A program made the position numbers and the translations under genes. From Elmis aenea (lineage: Eukaryota; Arthropoda; Insecta; Coleoptera; Elmidae), in NCBI GenBank assembly GCA_947652605.1, contig OX393579.1, positions 44,832,970 through 44,896,969 on the forward strand: DNA of 64,000 nucleotides, written 5' to 3'. This document shows positions 45,718 through 56,080 of the stretch, one piece after another; the stretch's first letter is position 1, and every line of letters begins with the position of its first letter. The notes under the pieces were generated by a model. That model ran no database searches. It was not told where the DNA came from and worked only from the letters and a program-made list of their open reading frames with translations.

Positions 45718-45960
45718 GTGAAAATGGACGATCAAGTTCCAGGACCATCTAGACCTAGAAGGCGGCATATGGATTATGAAAATAAACGTGCTTTAAAAGA
45801 TTGTGACTTAAAAGCACTATTAAATGTTTCTGACAGCGAAGATGATCCGTTTTTTGATAGTGGTAGTGAGTATGAGGTATTGGATGAGTCATCAGAGGAA
45901 GACGAAGACACTATACTACAAAATGTGCATAACCCAAATAATGTTGTCTATACTCAATAA
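45718..45960 (+). CDS. Truncated piggyBac-type N-terminal acidic ORF
   Basis: An 80-codon frame starts MKMDDQVPGPSRPRRRH and continues to LLNVSDSEDDPFFDSGSEYE and ESSEEDEDTILQNVHNP, then stops at 45960. A basic start followed by a serine/aspartate/glutamate-rich stretch is typical of the disordered N-terminus of piggyBac transposases, ahead of the catalytic DDD domain, which is absent. A second in-frame ATG is at 45724. The frame is intact, and after the stop comes AATAAA at 45977. It may be a deletion remnant, or a short protein still made. It lies within the mini-element's inverted ends. Confidence 0.5.
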   Translation: MKMDDQVPGPSRPRRRHMDYENKRALKDCDLKALLNVSDSEDDPFFDSGSEYEVLDESSEEDEDTILQNVHNPNNVVYTQ

Positions 45961-46011
45961 AATACATAATATTCGAAAATCAATAAAATATTTATTTTAT
46001 CATCTCATTTT

Positions 46012-46090
46012 ACTTGACTCAACTGTTGAGTCATTGGCTTCGCTCAAAAATTTCTTAACTAGAGGCCGGTGACTCAACAGTTGAGTCAAG
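46012..46090. promoter_or_regulatory. Two TGAGTCA-type palindromes
   Basis: GACTCAACTGTTGAGTC (46016-46032) and TGACTCAACAGTTGAGTCA (46069-46087) are near-identical palindromes about 53 bp apart near the element's right end. Related GAGTCA words occur near the left end (TTTGAGTCATGG at 45533, GTGAGTCACGG at 45577). TGAGTCA is the known AP-1 site; here they more likely act as subterminal binding sites of the transposase, which is an inference. Confidence 0.45.
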
Positions 46091-46320
46091 GCCCCAAATT
46101 AACTTAAAATTCAAAAAAAAAACAGTTACAACTATACACCTTTTAACAAAATATACAACATTAAATATTTCAATAAAAGCGTTTGGCCTTTGGGCATAGC
46201 AACAATATTTTGATTGGCAGTGAACGTGTTAAAATTACCAACACCAAAATCTGAACAAACTGAATGTTCGAAAATCTCGTCCAAACTGAACTAAGTGCAC
46301 GAAATTTATTTGAAGTACCG

Positions 46321-46790
46321 ACACGGTACGGAGTAACACCGAGCGCGAGCGATCATACATTCGCTCGCTAACAAAGGCGTCAACACCTCCTGATCATCCG
46401 CAGAAAACATCGTTCGTTCTTGCTCGCTCACTTACCGTGGATCCATCTTTAATAGAATGTTTGTCTTCTTCATTTACTTCGCAGGGTTGAAGTCTGTTTT
46501 TTTTTGTAGAAATTGTTCCAACGTTTGCCAGATCGTCCCACACCCCTTTTACCTCGTGGTAAACTATATTTGGCTTTTCTTACCACTCTCCTTTAGTTCT
46601 TGTTTTCCAGTTATTTCATTCTTGTCTTTTGCTTGTCGTCCAGCTGCTGCTTTTTTCCATTTTGCGTTTCTCCCTGTACCTATATGTCCACACCGCCTGA
46701 GCATTCGCAGAAAACATCGTTCGCTCTTGCTCGCTCGCTTGGTGTGGACTAGCGAGACAAGTCTGGTATCATTGTTGTAGTGCTTTATCT
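46321..46790. repeat. CGCTCGCT-rich repeat copies around a possible LINE scrap
   Basis: GCAGAAAACATCGTTCG followed by CTTGCTCGCTC occurs at 46401-46432 and 46708-46740. TGTCCACACCGCC at 46687 pairs with the inverse of GGTGTGGAC at 46741, which suggests a 60-70-bp hairpin element. Between the copies, the minus strand gives GRQAKDKNEITG and other weak LINE-tail-like motifs, which I would not rely on. Confidence 0.4.
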
Positions 46791-48266
46791 AATTTATTGT
46801 AATGCTTAGTTAGTGAACAAAGTTATTACTCATGTGTTAACTTTAATTAGAAGTATTACTTATTTAGTAAAATTAACTTACTAAGATTGTAATAAGGTTA
46901 GAAAAATATTCTAGAGGAAGTAAAAGGGAACTAATGTTTGTTCTACTTTTTTCCAATTATTTCAATATCAAATTATGAAAAGTTACCGCAACTTAACCGA
47001 CGTCCTTGCTTTTAAGATAAGTAAGATGTCCATCTTGAGCCTTCTAATTCGAGATACCCTGTACAATTTCCCTTATTAGCTGCAGTTGTTTGCCATCTCA
47101 TAGGAAGTTTGTCGACGTCTTGGGTATAAAATACATCTCCCTTCGATCTGAACAGCTACCCACAGCCTTTGAGGCACCCTCATAAAAGCTGAAGATTTTG
47201 CCTTTTGGATAGTTCTATAGGGACCTAAAAATGAAAGCAGGACGTGCAGATCTGGTTAATACAGAGCGCGACTTGAAATTTCCCACCGGAATTCATTTAG
47301 TTTTTGTTGTATGATCATTGCAACAATGTGTTCCAGTATTATTGCTATGGCGTAGCATTCTATTGCTGTTAGCCAATATTTGACGCTGTTTACAAAATTC
47401 TTTAAATTTTAAAAGTTTTGCATGTAATGGAATGCTTTGATTCTAATAAAAACTTATTATTATTCTTATTTTACATGGCATCAAACAGTATAGTTTTTTC
47501 TACTGTAATTTTTTTTGCCGATATTGTAGGTAAAATATAATCTGAATTGACAAGAATTAAATGGACTTGCGGTTCAAAACCATAAGGGGATTAGGTGGCA
47601 CTACTGACTTGAAAGCTTATCAAACTGTTATAAAAATCGGGGACGAAGAAAGGACATAATGTTTGGCTGTTCTTTTTTTAAATGTTTTATTAACTTAAGG
47701 AAAACATCGACTAGCAATTTTTATTGGGTGCCAAAAATATTAAAATGTATGCATTTTAACGAAGTACTTTCAAATATTTTCAAAATCTTAAGATTTTACT
47801 TTAGAAAGAACAAAAATAAGTGAGCGTGTAACATATATGAAACTATTTGTGACCTAATTCATTAATACCAACATTTCCACCAATCTTCAATCTGGTTTTT
47901 CCCAGTTACGATAAACAATCTTTAACATACATCTTGAACAACCGAGTCGAACAGACATTTCTCGGAAACTTGGTTGTCTTTTTAGGAGTGGAGATCTACT
48001 TGAAAGTAAACACTTTAAAACTTTTAACTTTGCTTTTTATACTTGAAGAGAAGCAATTAGCCATACGCGGCTCGCGTTTTTCTTCCAGGAGCTGTATTAT
48101 GTAGGTTTAAGGGGTAACTGAACGATGAGGGTTTGCGTATCTTTTTAATATATTATGTAAGAGCTTTAATTGAAATACTGTCCTCTTCATGCTTTTTAAG
48201 TATAAAAAGATATTTAGAGAACCGTTTCATGGAAATATTTAACAGTGACGTTTTATTTTGTTTCAG
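46791..48266. other. No recognised gene; one orphan element end
   Basis: ATACCCTGTA at 47054-47063 is an orphan right end of the CAGGGTG type. Otherwise nothing is recognised up to the exon candidate. Confidence 0.4.
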
Positions 48267-48313
48267 AACTGAGAACCAACGCCATTAAGAGTTTGACTTA
48301 ATTTTCCGGACGG
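48267..48313 (+). other. Candidate 47-nt non-coding exon
   Basis: A pyrimidine tract and acceptor, TTTTATTTTGTTTCAG, end at 48266. A strong donor, CGG followed by GTAAGTG, starts at 48314. The segment AACTGAGAACCAACGCCATT to TTTTCCGGACGG has stops in all three forward frames, so it could only be an untranslated or non-coding RNA exon. It is the best splice-flanked segment I noticed in the window. If real, the surrounding 64 kb would be introns of a plus-strand gene. There is no RNA evidence here. Confidence 0.35.
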
Positions 48314-48856
48314 GTAAGTGTTTGCCTTCCGTATATTTCTGATACTATTTTCTAATCGAAGAAGTCGTAGTTGTATACTAATATTTTATTTTATCAAAAA
48401 ATTGTACGTTCTTGATGTGGAATACATCTAGTAGGTAGAATTTATCATATAAAACTTGAACGCTTTTATCAGAGTATCACGTGGCTTTCTGCTTTTACTT
48501 TGTAGGCTTAAATTTCAACCCTTAGTTATTATATGCGCCGTTTTAAAAGGTAACATGAGCCATTTCCGTTGGTTACAGAGTTTTTGAATTCGTAATCGCT
48601 GTAGCTGTTCACGAGTATTAAAAATGAATGTAAAACACAGGTGGCGTATGACTTTATGATATCGTTTGTTTTTTAAGCGAGAGGATAAATCTTGTTAATA
48701 AATTTTCCAGTGATAATTCTATGAATACTTTGTAAATTTAGAGATTATTTTATATGATTTTATGTTTATAAAAGGTTTGTTCCAACAAGCGAATTCATGT
48801 TCTTTATTGTGTTCGTCCTTGTGTTCTGGCTAAGCCGTTTTGCTCCAGATCAACTG
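48314..48856. other. No recognised gene
   Basis: AT-rich. AGGTTTGTTCCAACAA at 48773 repeats the end of the MITE at 3967-4417; the matching second end was not found. Confidence 0.4.
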
Positions 48857-49457
48857 CATAACATTCTCATCATCTTTCCTGTTCGCGGACACTCCTTTTT
48901 ACCTGCTGATCGTGTGTTTGGGAGAGTAGAGAAAATAAGCAAACAAACCCAGAAATTTTGAGACAAGAGGAGTACTGGGAAATTTTCAAGGAAGTTGTAG
49001 AAATCGAGCTTATTAGAGATTGTTTGATTTAAGAAATTAGGAGATTGTTTTAAGAAGATACCTAGCATCAGAGAAGCAAAGCGAATTTATATTGAAAAAA
49101 GTAAAAATAAGCTGATAACAATTCGATACGAAATTTTTTACAGAAATGACCTTGCTTAGCCAATAACAAAGAAAAATAAAAAATCGACAGCTACCTTGAA
49201 ATTAAAACCTGTTGAATTAGGCAGGCTAGTCAAACCCAAAAACTTTGACGTGGACGAATTGCTAGACAAAGCGTTTTTAAGACAAGGTAACAACAATGAA
49301 AAAATTGTCTGGAAGACCGTCTAAAAATTAAGCTGGTATAAGGACCTTATTGATAACACCAATACACGACAGTGATAGCGAAGAAAATAATGAGGAAGAG
49401 CAGAAGAAAGATGAAAATTGCGATTGTGGAGAAGACGATCACAGGTTGCGGTTGTGA
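48857..49457 (+). pseudogene. Transposon-type protein, RGHSFLPxDR C-terminal part
   Basis: The frame from 48857 gives HNILIIFPVRGHSFLPADRV then FGRVEKISKQ. After a shift come EILRQEEYWEIFKEVVEIEL and, after further stops, IPSIREAKRIYIEKSKNK, ITIRYEIFYRNDLA and KPKNFDVDELLDKAF. The end is acidic (HDSDSEENNEEEQKKDEN) with a stop at 49455. The FPVRGHSFLPxDRxFGxxEK block and this downstream order recall the C-terminal part of uncharacterised, often multicopy arthropod proteins; my recollection is that this region is catalogued as a domain of unknown function. At least two frameshifts and several stops make it dead. The function is unknown. Confidence 0.6.
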
Positions 49458-50617
49458 TTTTTTTGCTTACAATTAGTTTTTTTTTGCGAATTTTTTGACT
49501 ACCAAAATATTTCAAAATCAAATATGTTTTTTTTTTGAGAATGTCATTTTTGTTTGTTTTTACTTTTGCCATGAAGAAAGTATTGTTTTAATTTATTTCT
49601 ACTAAAATTCCAATAAACTACCAAACGCAATATTTGCATTTGATTTCTTTTATAATGCACTTTTTTTTTCAAGTTACATTTCAAACGCAGTGTTAATTTT
49701 TTGTTCCAATGAGCAGTAATTTTCAATTGAAGATTTTTCAGTAATGTACCATGATAACTTTTCCTGTTTTAACTATACGGCAAAAAAAAAAGTTCACAAC
49801 ACTAGGGCAAATATTGCTGATTATCTCGAAAAGTGATTTTTGTCAAATGCTGCGTTTTGAAAGATTGCTTCTCATAATTATGTATATAAGTCATTGTAAG
49901 GTAACTAGAGTAATTTTAGGAACATAAATGTGTATTGTTGGCCTCTTCAATATAGTGTAGGTAAATAATTTTTTGGATAAATCATTAAGTTCTTTTTTGT
50001 TGTTGTTGTGATGTAATGATCCCCGGCTCAGTTATTTGAGGTTTACTTTGGGTTATAAAAAAGCGAGCGTGTTTTAGTGTAGTAGTAGTAATTGTTGATA
50101 TGTGTTTGTGACTTTTATATTGTTCATTGTGCTTTTATCTCGTCTCTTTCTGTTTTACACTTGCTTTAACTTAAGGCAGCGTAATGAGAATTTTACGAGA
50201 TCGGGCTCGCGCTTTATTTTGGTCGTATAACTTACCGCGATTTGTTTTGCCCATTGTTTTATTACATATGTTCGTTGCGAACGCGGTATCGTTAAATGTT
50301 TTTAACTCTCGGCTGCATGGAAAAGCGGGGGTGAATTTTATTGTGCGTGAATGTGAGCGTTTTATTAACATTCTGCGTATTTGAAATGCGACCTTATGGT
50401 CTTTATGTTCCGTATTGTACTATTATCACAATAAAAGCGATGTTAAATGAGTACGTACGTTTATCCCTGTGCTTTTTATAGCAAGTTCAAGTTCCACGCC
50501 CATACCTATTCTGTTCTTTTATTATTGTGTATTATCTGGTTTGTTTGGTGGTTGGAACAATAAGAATTGAGTTGAGGCAAGCAATATCTTGGAAAATAAA
50601 TAAAACACACTTTTTTC
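49458..50617. other. No recognised gene
   Basis: The block 50165-50395 is less AT-rich and has 66-codon frames open on both strands. The plus frame has a hydrophobic stretch but no motif I know. CACAATAAAAGC at 50429 could serve as a polyadenylation signal. Nothing firm can be called. Confidence 0.35.
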
Positions 50618-51774
50618 GTGTTTATATATGTTGTTAAAGCCACAGATCAAAATAAACTTACAGTACTAGCTCTTATTGACTTCTCTAAAGCATTTGATAC
50701 AATAAATCATGATTTACTAATTTCAATATTAAAACATATTGGTCTTGACCAACTATCGTGTAATTTTTTCATAAACTATCTGCAAGGGAGAGTACAAAAT
50801 GTAAAAATTGATAATGACATATCAAATCCCCCACAATTAAAAAGTGGTGTCCCCCAAGGATCTATACTTGGACCATTGCTGTATAGCATTTATACGTTCA
50901 ACCTAAAGCAATCTGTGTTACACTCTGCAACACACTTCTACGCAGACGACACTCAGTTATACCTTTCGTTTACAAAGGAAGAGTTTTTAAACGCCTCATT
51001 AAATTTCAATGCAGATTTAGATAATTTAGTTAAATATGCAGCTAAACACAGCTTAAATATTAACACCGACAAAACAGAATTATTACTATTTGGCCCTAAA
51101 AAGCTTAGAGAAATATATTTAGAAAATCCCCTTCCAATAAAAATTTGCTCCAACATAATCAAATTCACTGCTAAAGCAAAAAATTTAGGTGTCATTCCGC
51201 TCGCCGTCTTATGTATGATAACAAAATTTAAAAAAATTCTTGTACTAAGATAATAATCATCCTAATGATGGCTTAATATGTTTAATCGTCGTCTGCTACA
51301 TGCAGCATGTTTTTATCACAAGTTGATTATTTCCCATACGCCTCCTTATCTTTATAGTAAAATTAAATATCGTGAAGATGTGCATACTTTAAATATTAGG
51401 TTCAAAGGTACACTAACCCCTCCTCACCATAAAACAGAATTCTTCAAAAAGTGTTTTTCATATACAATTACCAAAATTTATAACAGTATATTATTTAAAG
51501 GTTTACCTTTGAACTTATTTAAAATTAAATTTCATAAACACCTACTGCTATCGTCATTCAACTAGTTTCTTGCTGGTAAGTGTCGGGCCACGTCGGTTCA
51601 GTGCTGCAACACGTCAATATGTTTATGTGCTTGTTGTATTCAGCTTCAAGGTTGGGTGGCAGAACAGCTGTCTTGTGGACAACGCTGAACCCCGCCTTGC
51701 GATTTTCCCCAAAAAAAAAATTATTTTTTATTTGTTGTATTTTGTTTATTTAAAAATGTGGAAATAAAGCCGTA

Positions 51775-51823
<49 letters not shown>
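50618..51823 (+). pseudogene. CR1/L2-like LINE, RT to 3' tail
   Basis: A 211-codon frame (50618-51253) has LIDFSKAFDTINHDLL, then SGVPQGSILGPLLYSIY and HFYADDTQLYLSF, with YADD as the polymerase catalytic box. These are palm and finger motifs of CR1/L2-group elements. After a deletion, 51278-51565 encodes the C-terminal domain (HAACFYHKLIISHTPPYLYS, and an ending with GLPLNLFKIKFHKHLL). A T- and A-rich 3' region follows, ending in an ATT microsatellite tail. The first part of ORF2 (endonuclease, early RT) and ORF1 are missing. It is the only LINE fragment read on the plus strand. Its frames are long, so it is younger than most of the others. Confidence 0.9.
51777..51823 (+). repeat. (ATT)n microsatellite, LINE 3' tail
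   Basis: About 15 ATT/TAT units directly follow TGGAAATAAAGCCGTATA. Simple-repeat tails are usual at the 3' end of CR1/L2-type LINEs. Confidence 0.95.
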
Positions 51824-51827
<4 letters not shown>

Positions 51828-51947
51828 TCAGTTACATTCATGAACAATAATGTAATGGGTCTGATCAACATAAAAATAACAGATTTTTTTTATATTTCCG
51901 CGGAGATGGTCCCTTTTTGGGTTTCTGTATCCTCTGGTGATAGCCTC

Positions 51948-52471
51948 TTAAAGGAGTCTTGTGTTTTTGAAAAATTCCAAGGTTTTTTTTAAGAGCGTTT
52001 TTCTTAACTCTTCTTGATTGGGTTTCTCCGTCCTCAGAAGTCTACGCCGATAGGGTGTGAATCCTCTACACTGGCATTGTACGTGAAGAGGAGTTTCTTC
52101 GTCTTCACCAAATCCTCTGCATATATCGGTCTCTGAGAGCCATTTAATGTAGAAGTGTTTGTTTAGCCCACAGTGTCCTGTGACGAGTCTTGTGGCTGCT
52201 CTGATGTCTTCTCTGCTCATCGTTAGCATTTCTTCTGTTTTTTTCTAAAGACGTTTGACAGGATAGCCTTAAAATGGGTTTGTCCTGCAACTTTTTTCCA
52301 ATGAGCATTATGCCCTTGCATTAATATGTCATTCAGACACCGCTTGGCTGTTCCATAGGATGTACCAACTGCGTGTTTTGGTCCAAACCGAAAATAGGAA
52401 TAACTGTTGCGGAAACAAAAAAAAAAATTAGTTCTTTCAAGATGTAGCAAAAAGATTCGATCATGAAACAT
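51948..52471 (-). pseudogene. LINE C-terminal RNase H-type fragment
   Basis: On the minus strand 52229-51948 encodes MLTMSREDIRAATRLVTGHC, GLNKHFYIKWLSETDICRGF and GEDEETPLHVQCQCRGFTPY. The TGHCxLNxHL...CRxCxExEETxxHVxCxC pattern is typical of the region after the RNase H domain in several insect LINEs, with a cysteine-histidine motif here mostly intact. Upstream, 52400-52230 gives GHNAHWKKVAGQTHF, joined by a frameshift. The polymerase is absent. The copy faces the CR1/L2-like element tail to tail, so it is an independent insertion. The clade is not certain. Confidence 0.75.
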
Positions 52472-52784
52472 ATATTTAAATTTCAGGGCTACTTGTTTCT
52501 AAGCAAAGTTTTACAAAAAATGGCTTATGAAAATATGGCGGTTTTGGAGAATGACAAAATTTTTGTGTCGAGCGATGGGACCTGGATGTTTTTGGAATCC
52601 ACCTGTCATAAATTTGTGCATTGAGTTCACTAGAGCTATTTATCATAGAGTTGCAGGATTGTTAATATCATAACCGGAAAAAGAAGGGGTGGATTTGTGC
52701 CCCCACCCAGTCCTTATGGAGGACGAAGCAAATGAAAAAAAAAACTAGTAAAAAAAATTGTTAAAGTATTTTCAATCGGGATAA
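52472..52784. other. No recognised feature
   Basis: Spacer between the LINE fragment and the minisatellite; no motif recognised. Confidence 0.4.
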
Positions 52785-53360
52785 AAATTCTTTAGGGGCG
52801 CGATTGTACCTCTTTAGGACAAAAATCTTTTAGAGGCGCGATTGCACCTCTCCAGTACAAAATTCTTTTAGGGGCGCGATTGCACCTCCCCAGGACAAAA
52901 ATCCTTTAGGGGCGCGATTGCAGCTCCCCAGGACAAAAATTTTGTGGGGGCGCGATTGCACCTCCTCAGGACAACAATTCTCTAGGGGCGCGATTGCATC
53001 TTCCCAGGACAAAAATCCTCTAGGGGTGCGATTGTAGCTCCTCAGAATAAAAATCTTTTAGGCGCGCGATTGCACCTTTCGAGGACAAAAATCCTTTAGG
53101 CGCGCGATTGCACCTCCCCAGGACAAAATTCCTTTAGGGGTGCGATTGTTGCTCCCAGAATATAAATATTCTTTTAGGGGCACGATTGCACCTTTCCAGG
53201 ACAAAAATCTTTTAGGGGCGGGCGCTTTTGTAGCTTCCCAGGACAAAAATCTTTTGGGGCCGCAATTGCACCTCCTTAGGACAAAAATCGTTAAGGGGCG
53301 CGATTACACCTTCCCAAGACAAAAATCTTTTAGGGGGGCGATTGCAACTTCCTCTTTGTA
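52785..53360 (+). repeat. Minisatellite, about 38-bp unit, 14-15 copies
   Basis: Units read roughly GGGGCGCGATTGCACCTCCC followed by CAGGACAAAAATCTTTTAG. Copies vary in the CACCT/TAGCT and CCAGG/TTAGG positions, and some carry short indels (53140-53260). Because the period is not a multiple of three, any frame shifts phase between units, so frames crossing it (53140-53550 plus, 53058-53246 minus) are by-products. Confidence 0.95.
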
Positions 53361-53629
53361 CCTTTTACTGAACTTATGTAATCCATTACGTACTAAGCGC
53401 AATTTTCTGGAATTTGTTTTACTAGTTAAGATAAACCGGGAAATTCGACGGTCCCAAAAACCTCTTTTTGAAAATAAGGGATTTGTGGATCTGAATAAGA
53501 ACAATCTCGGAAAACCGGGACGTCTGGTTTGCCTCATTTATTCATCATAGCAAAACACTAAAGTTCAATTTCTAAAAGAAATAATGACAGCTGTTTCTTG
53601 AGACATCAAAACAATCCTGCTCGTTGGTT
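53361..53629. other. No recognised feature
   Basis: Sequence after the minisatellite without recognisable content. Confidence 0.4.
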
Positions 53630-53770
53630 ATTTATTTATTTAATTCTTTCTAACAGGGGGCTAACCCCTACTTACAAGAAAGTAGTGTACCTACATAACA
53701 TTATAATATAATATAACATCACAAGTAAATATAAAGTACATAGTGCATATAAAAAACGTGTAAATACACA
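53630..53770 (-). repeat. Possible LINE 3' end with TTTA-type tail
   Basis: TTATTTATTTATTTAATTCT followed by AGGGGGCTAACCCCTACTT looks, on the minus strand, like a GC-richer 3' untranslated end followed by an AAAT-repeat tail. There is no coding support. Confidence 0.3.
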
Positions 53771-54059
53771 AATACAAATTAATTTAATACAAAAAAAGGT
53801 TATCATTAGCATGCAAAGTGGATACTACTGTTATGTCAGGAGACTTAAATATGCAGTGGCTTGTGGAAGAATCAAACTTAAAAAATGCGCTGATGTGTTT
53901 CTGGTAATAAAGTTCAACACATTATGGCCTACGACATTCGCCCTACAACGTGTGTTGTTATCAAGTTGTACAAAACTATGTCAAAATTTAACGAATAATT
54001 ACTTTTGACTGGGTGTCAAGATCAAATTACCCAAGAAGAAATTACACGTGATAAAATTA
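53771..54059. other. No recognised feature
   Basis: AT-rich; nothing supported. Confidence 0.4.
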
Positions 54060-54190
54060 GACAGCAAAAATTTGCCATTCTCAAGTCTTTCCTTGAGATT
54101 GGCAAGTGCGATCTTGCCGAAACGTCGGAAGACCTATGGCTTTCATAAGGGCTGCTCTACGAAGACGCGGAATATCCTAGAACCTCGTGC
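54060..54190 (+). repeat. Paired hairpins with CCGAAACGTCGG, Penelope-like end
   Basis: CTCAAG-TCTTTC-CTTGAG (54080-54097) is followed by GGCAAG-TGCGAT-CTTGCC (54101-54118) and then GAAACGTCGG. A short stem followed by GAAACGTC is found near the ends of Penelope-like retroelements, where it belongs to a hammerhead ribozyme core. Here the upstream CUGANGA box would be CTTGAGA, two changes off, so a working ribozyme is unlikely. The element boundaries are unknown. Confidence 0.35.
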
Positions 54191-56080
54191 TACACATCTC
54201 CGTCCGCTAGAACTCACGGTATAAAATTTACTAGTAAGTGTATACATTTACGGAGTTAACGCTTTTACAGCAACATATACAATATACATACCGCAATCAA
54301 GTAGCTAACGCTAAAATAATTTTAAAACGAATACAAGATTCTATAATTTTGGTGTTCGAGGTTGGTTAATGTGCAAATAATTTATTTTTGCATTTGTAGA
54401 CCTAATTTAGCAATGACTTATTATGACTTATTCAAGCCTTAAGACACGCAGAAAGACCTTAACAGCTATTTCACTTGCATATACGTACGATAAATTTCTT
54501 ATGGATGTCAAACTGATTATTTTACAGTTCATTACACATTCTTGAATTAATTAATAACACAGAGGATTTCCTAAGCACATTTATTTCGCGTTCTTTTTAT
54601 TTTTCAGAGTTAGTCGAGCATCGTAGTAGAGATTCTTACGAAAGTTATCCTTCATTAAAATGCACATGCAGTAATTCCTATTTCCGAGCTTATTCGTTCG
54701 TTGAAGGCAAAAACTCTTAAAACTAAAACTTCATTTCCTATTCTTTTTAAGCTAGCTATAAATTTTAATTTGTTTCGGAGTTTAAAAATGTACAAAGTTT
54801 AACTCGGGAGGACACTGAACATTATGAATGAAAAGCCCCTTTAAAATTAAATAAGAAAGTTTTGTCATTCATTGCTAATGATCAATTACTGCATTTTATA
54901 AGCGTTTTGTTAAAATGCGGATGCCACTGTAATAACTTGCTTAAAGGACAGGTTTAGTGTAATGAAAAATTGGGATCTTGTTTTATTTTTAGTCGCGTCA
55001 GAAATGCAAAGTAATATTTGGTATGTCAAATTTTAAGAAAAAGTTTAAAGAAATAAAATAAGATGGGTTTTTAATAATATAAATGTTTGTGTATTTACTG
55101 GATCTATTTTAAGGTGTTGGTTTTATGTAATAAAGCATTCATGAGATTGTTGAACAGACGATGGAGCTAAAAAATATCGAACGCGCTGAATTTGCATGTA
55201 TAAAGTATTTCATTTCATTCTTTTTTCAAATTGTGATAAAACACAGTCGTTTCGTTTGTAGATAATAAATGATAATAATAAATTTACATTTTTGAAATGT
55301 TTTTGATTCACGAACTCGCCTAATGTTCTCCAATTTGCATTTTAACCGTATTAAATTCATAAGTTGATTCGAATCAGTTCCACATAGCTATAATAAAAAT
55401 AAGTGTAAGGCCTTAAATCGGTGCATTTAAAAAAATTAACGTTCCATTGCCATGGTCGTTCGCACAGTGAATTTTTAACATAGTATTGGATGTTTTAGAT
55501 TTAAGTGTTATTAAAGGTATTTTTTTCTGGTTCCGATAAAATTCGGTATCGAATTGTAATTGCAGAGTCGTTCAATATTTGTTAATTTACCATTCAAATT
55601 AACATTTTGATCGTTCAATCGCTGTTAAATATAAAATAGTTATTACGGAAAGTAATTTTAATAACAGAAAATTTTTAATTTTGTATTGATTCTGAAATAA
55701 ATATACGAATTGGGTCTTAGCAGTGAATTAACACTCATTGCTAATCATTTTTTTTAAAGATTTTGGGGGGGGGGGAGTTTACATCCATAGAGGTGTTGAG
55801 AGTTTGGGTGTTTATATTTAGAAAATTAACATAACGTATATGTACTACAAGTTCATCGATTATTGCCATAACAATACTGTAAAAAACTAAATAATTAAAT
55901 ATGTAACGAAACTTAATTATTAGGTTAAAATATCTTAAATTTTCCTATCATATGAGGGTGTTTACCAAAGTGCGGTGGGCGTATCTCTGGGGGGTGTGCA
56001 AAGGGGTTTTAAGGGGTACACAGTAGAAATTACGAAATTTGATAGTAAAATTTCAATTTTTATTGTTATGGTAATTTCAA
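54191..56080. other. No recognised gene; one G11 run
   Basis: About 1.9 kb of AT-rich sequence. An 11-base G run lies at 55765-55775, right after a T/A stretch; it may be error-prone in the assembly. A possible splice acceptor at 54607 has no matching donor. Confidence 0.4.

Larger units (their letters stand above)
45507..46228 (+). mobile_element. piggyBac-like mini-element
   Basis: The ends are CACGTTAACTGCCAAT (45507) and ATTGGCAGTGAACGTG (ending 46228), inverse with one mismatch, and TTAA follows the right end as piggyBac insertion requires. The left flank (ACAA) has lost the TTAA. The interior holds an 80-codon acidic frame and two AP-1-like palindromes near the right end. The element is about 720 bp, much shorter than an autonomous copy. 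Confidence 0.65.

Noticed and set aside
50171..50384. Overlapping 66-codon frames on both strands with a hydrophobic stretch
   Set aside because: Open frames on both strands at once usually reflect composition. There is no motif, splice signal or repeat support.
52785..53360. CRISPR array
   Set aside because: The repeats are contiguous 38-bp units with no unique spacers, and the DNA is clearly eukaryotic. It is a minisatellite.
54592..54720. Second exon candidate after the acceptor TCTTTTTATTTTTCAG
   Set aside because: No acceptable donor follows within a normal exon length.
55765..55775. G11 run as a G-quadruplex regulatory element
   Set aside because: It is a single homopolymer run without further G tracts and could also be an assembly or sequencing slip.
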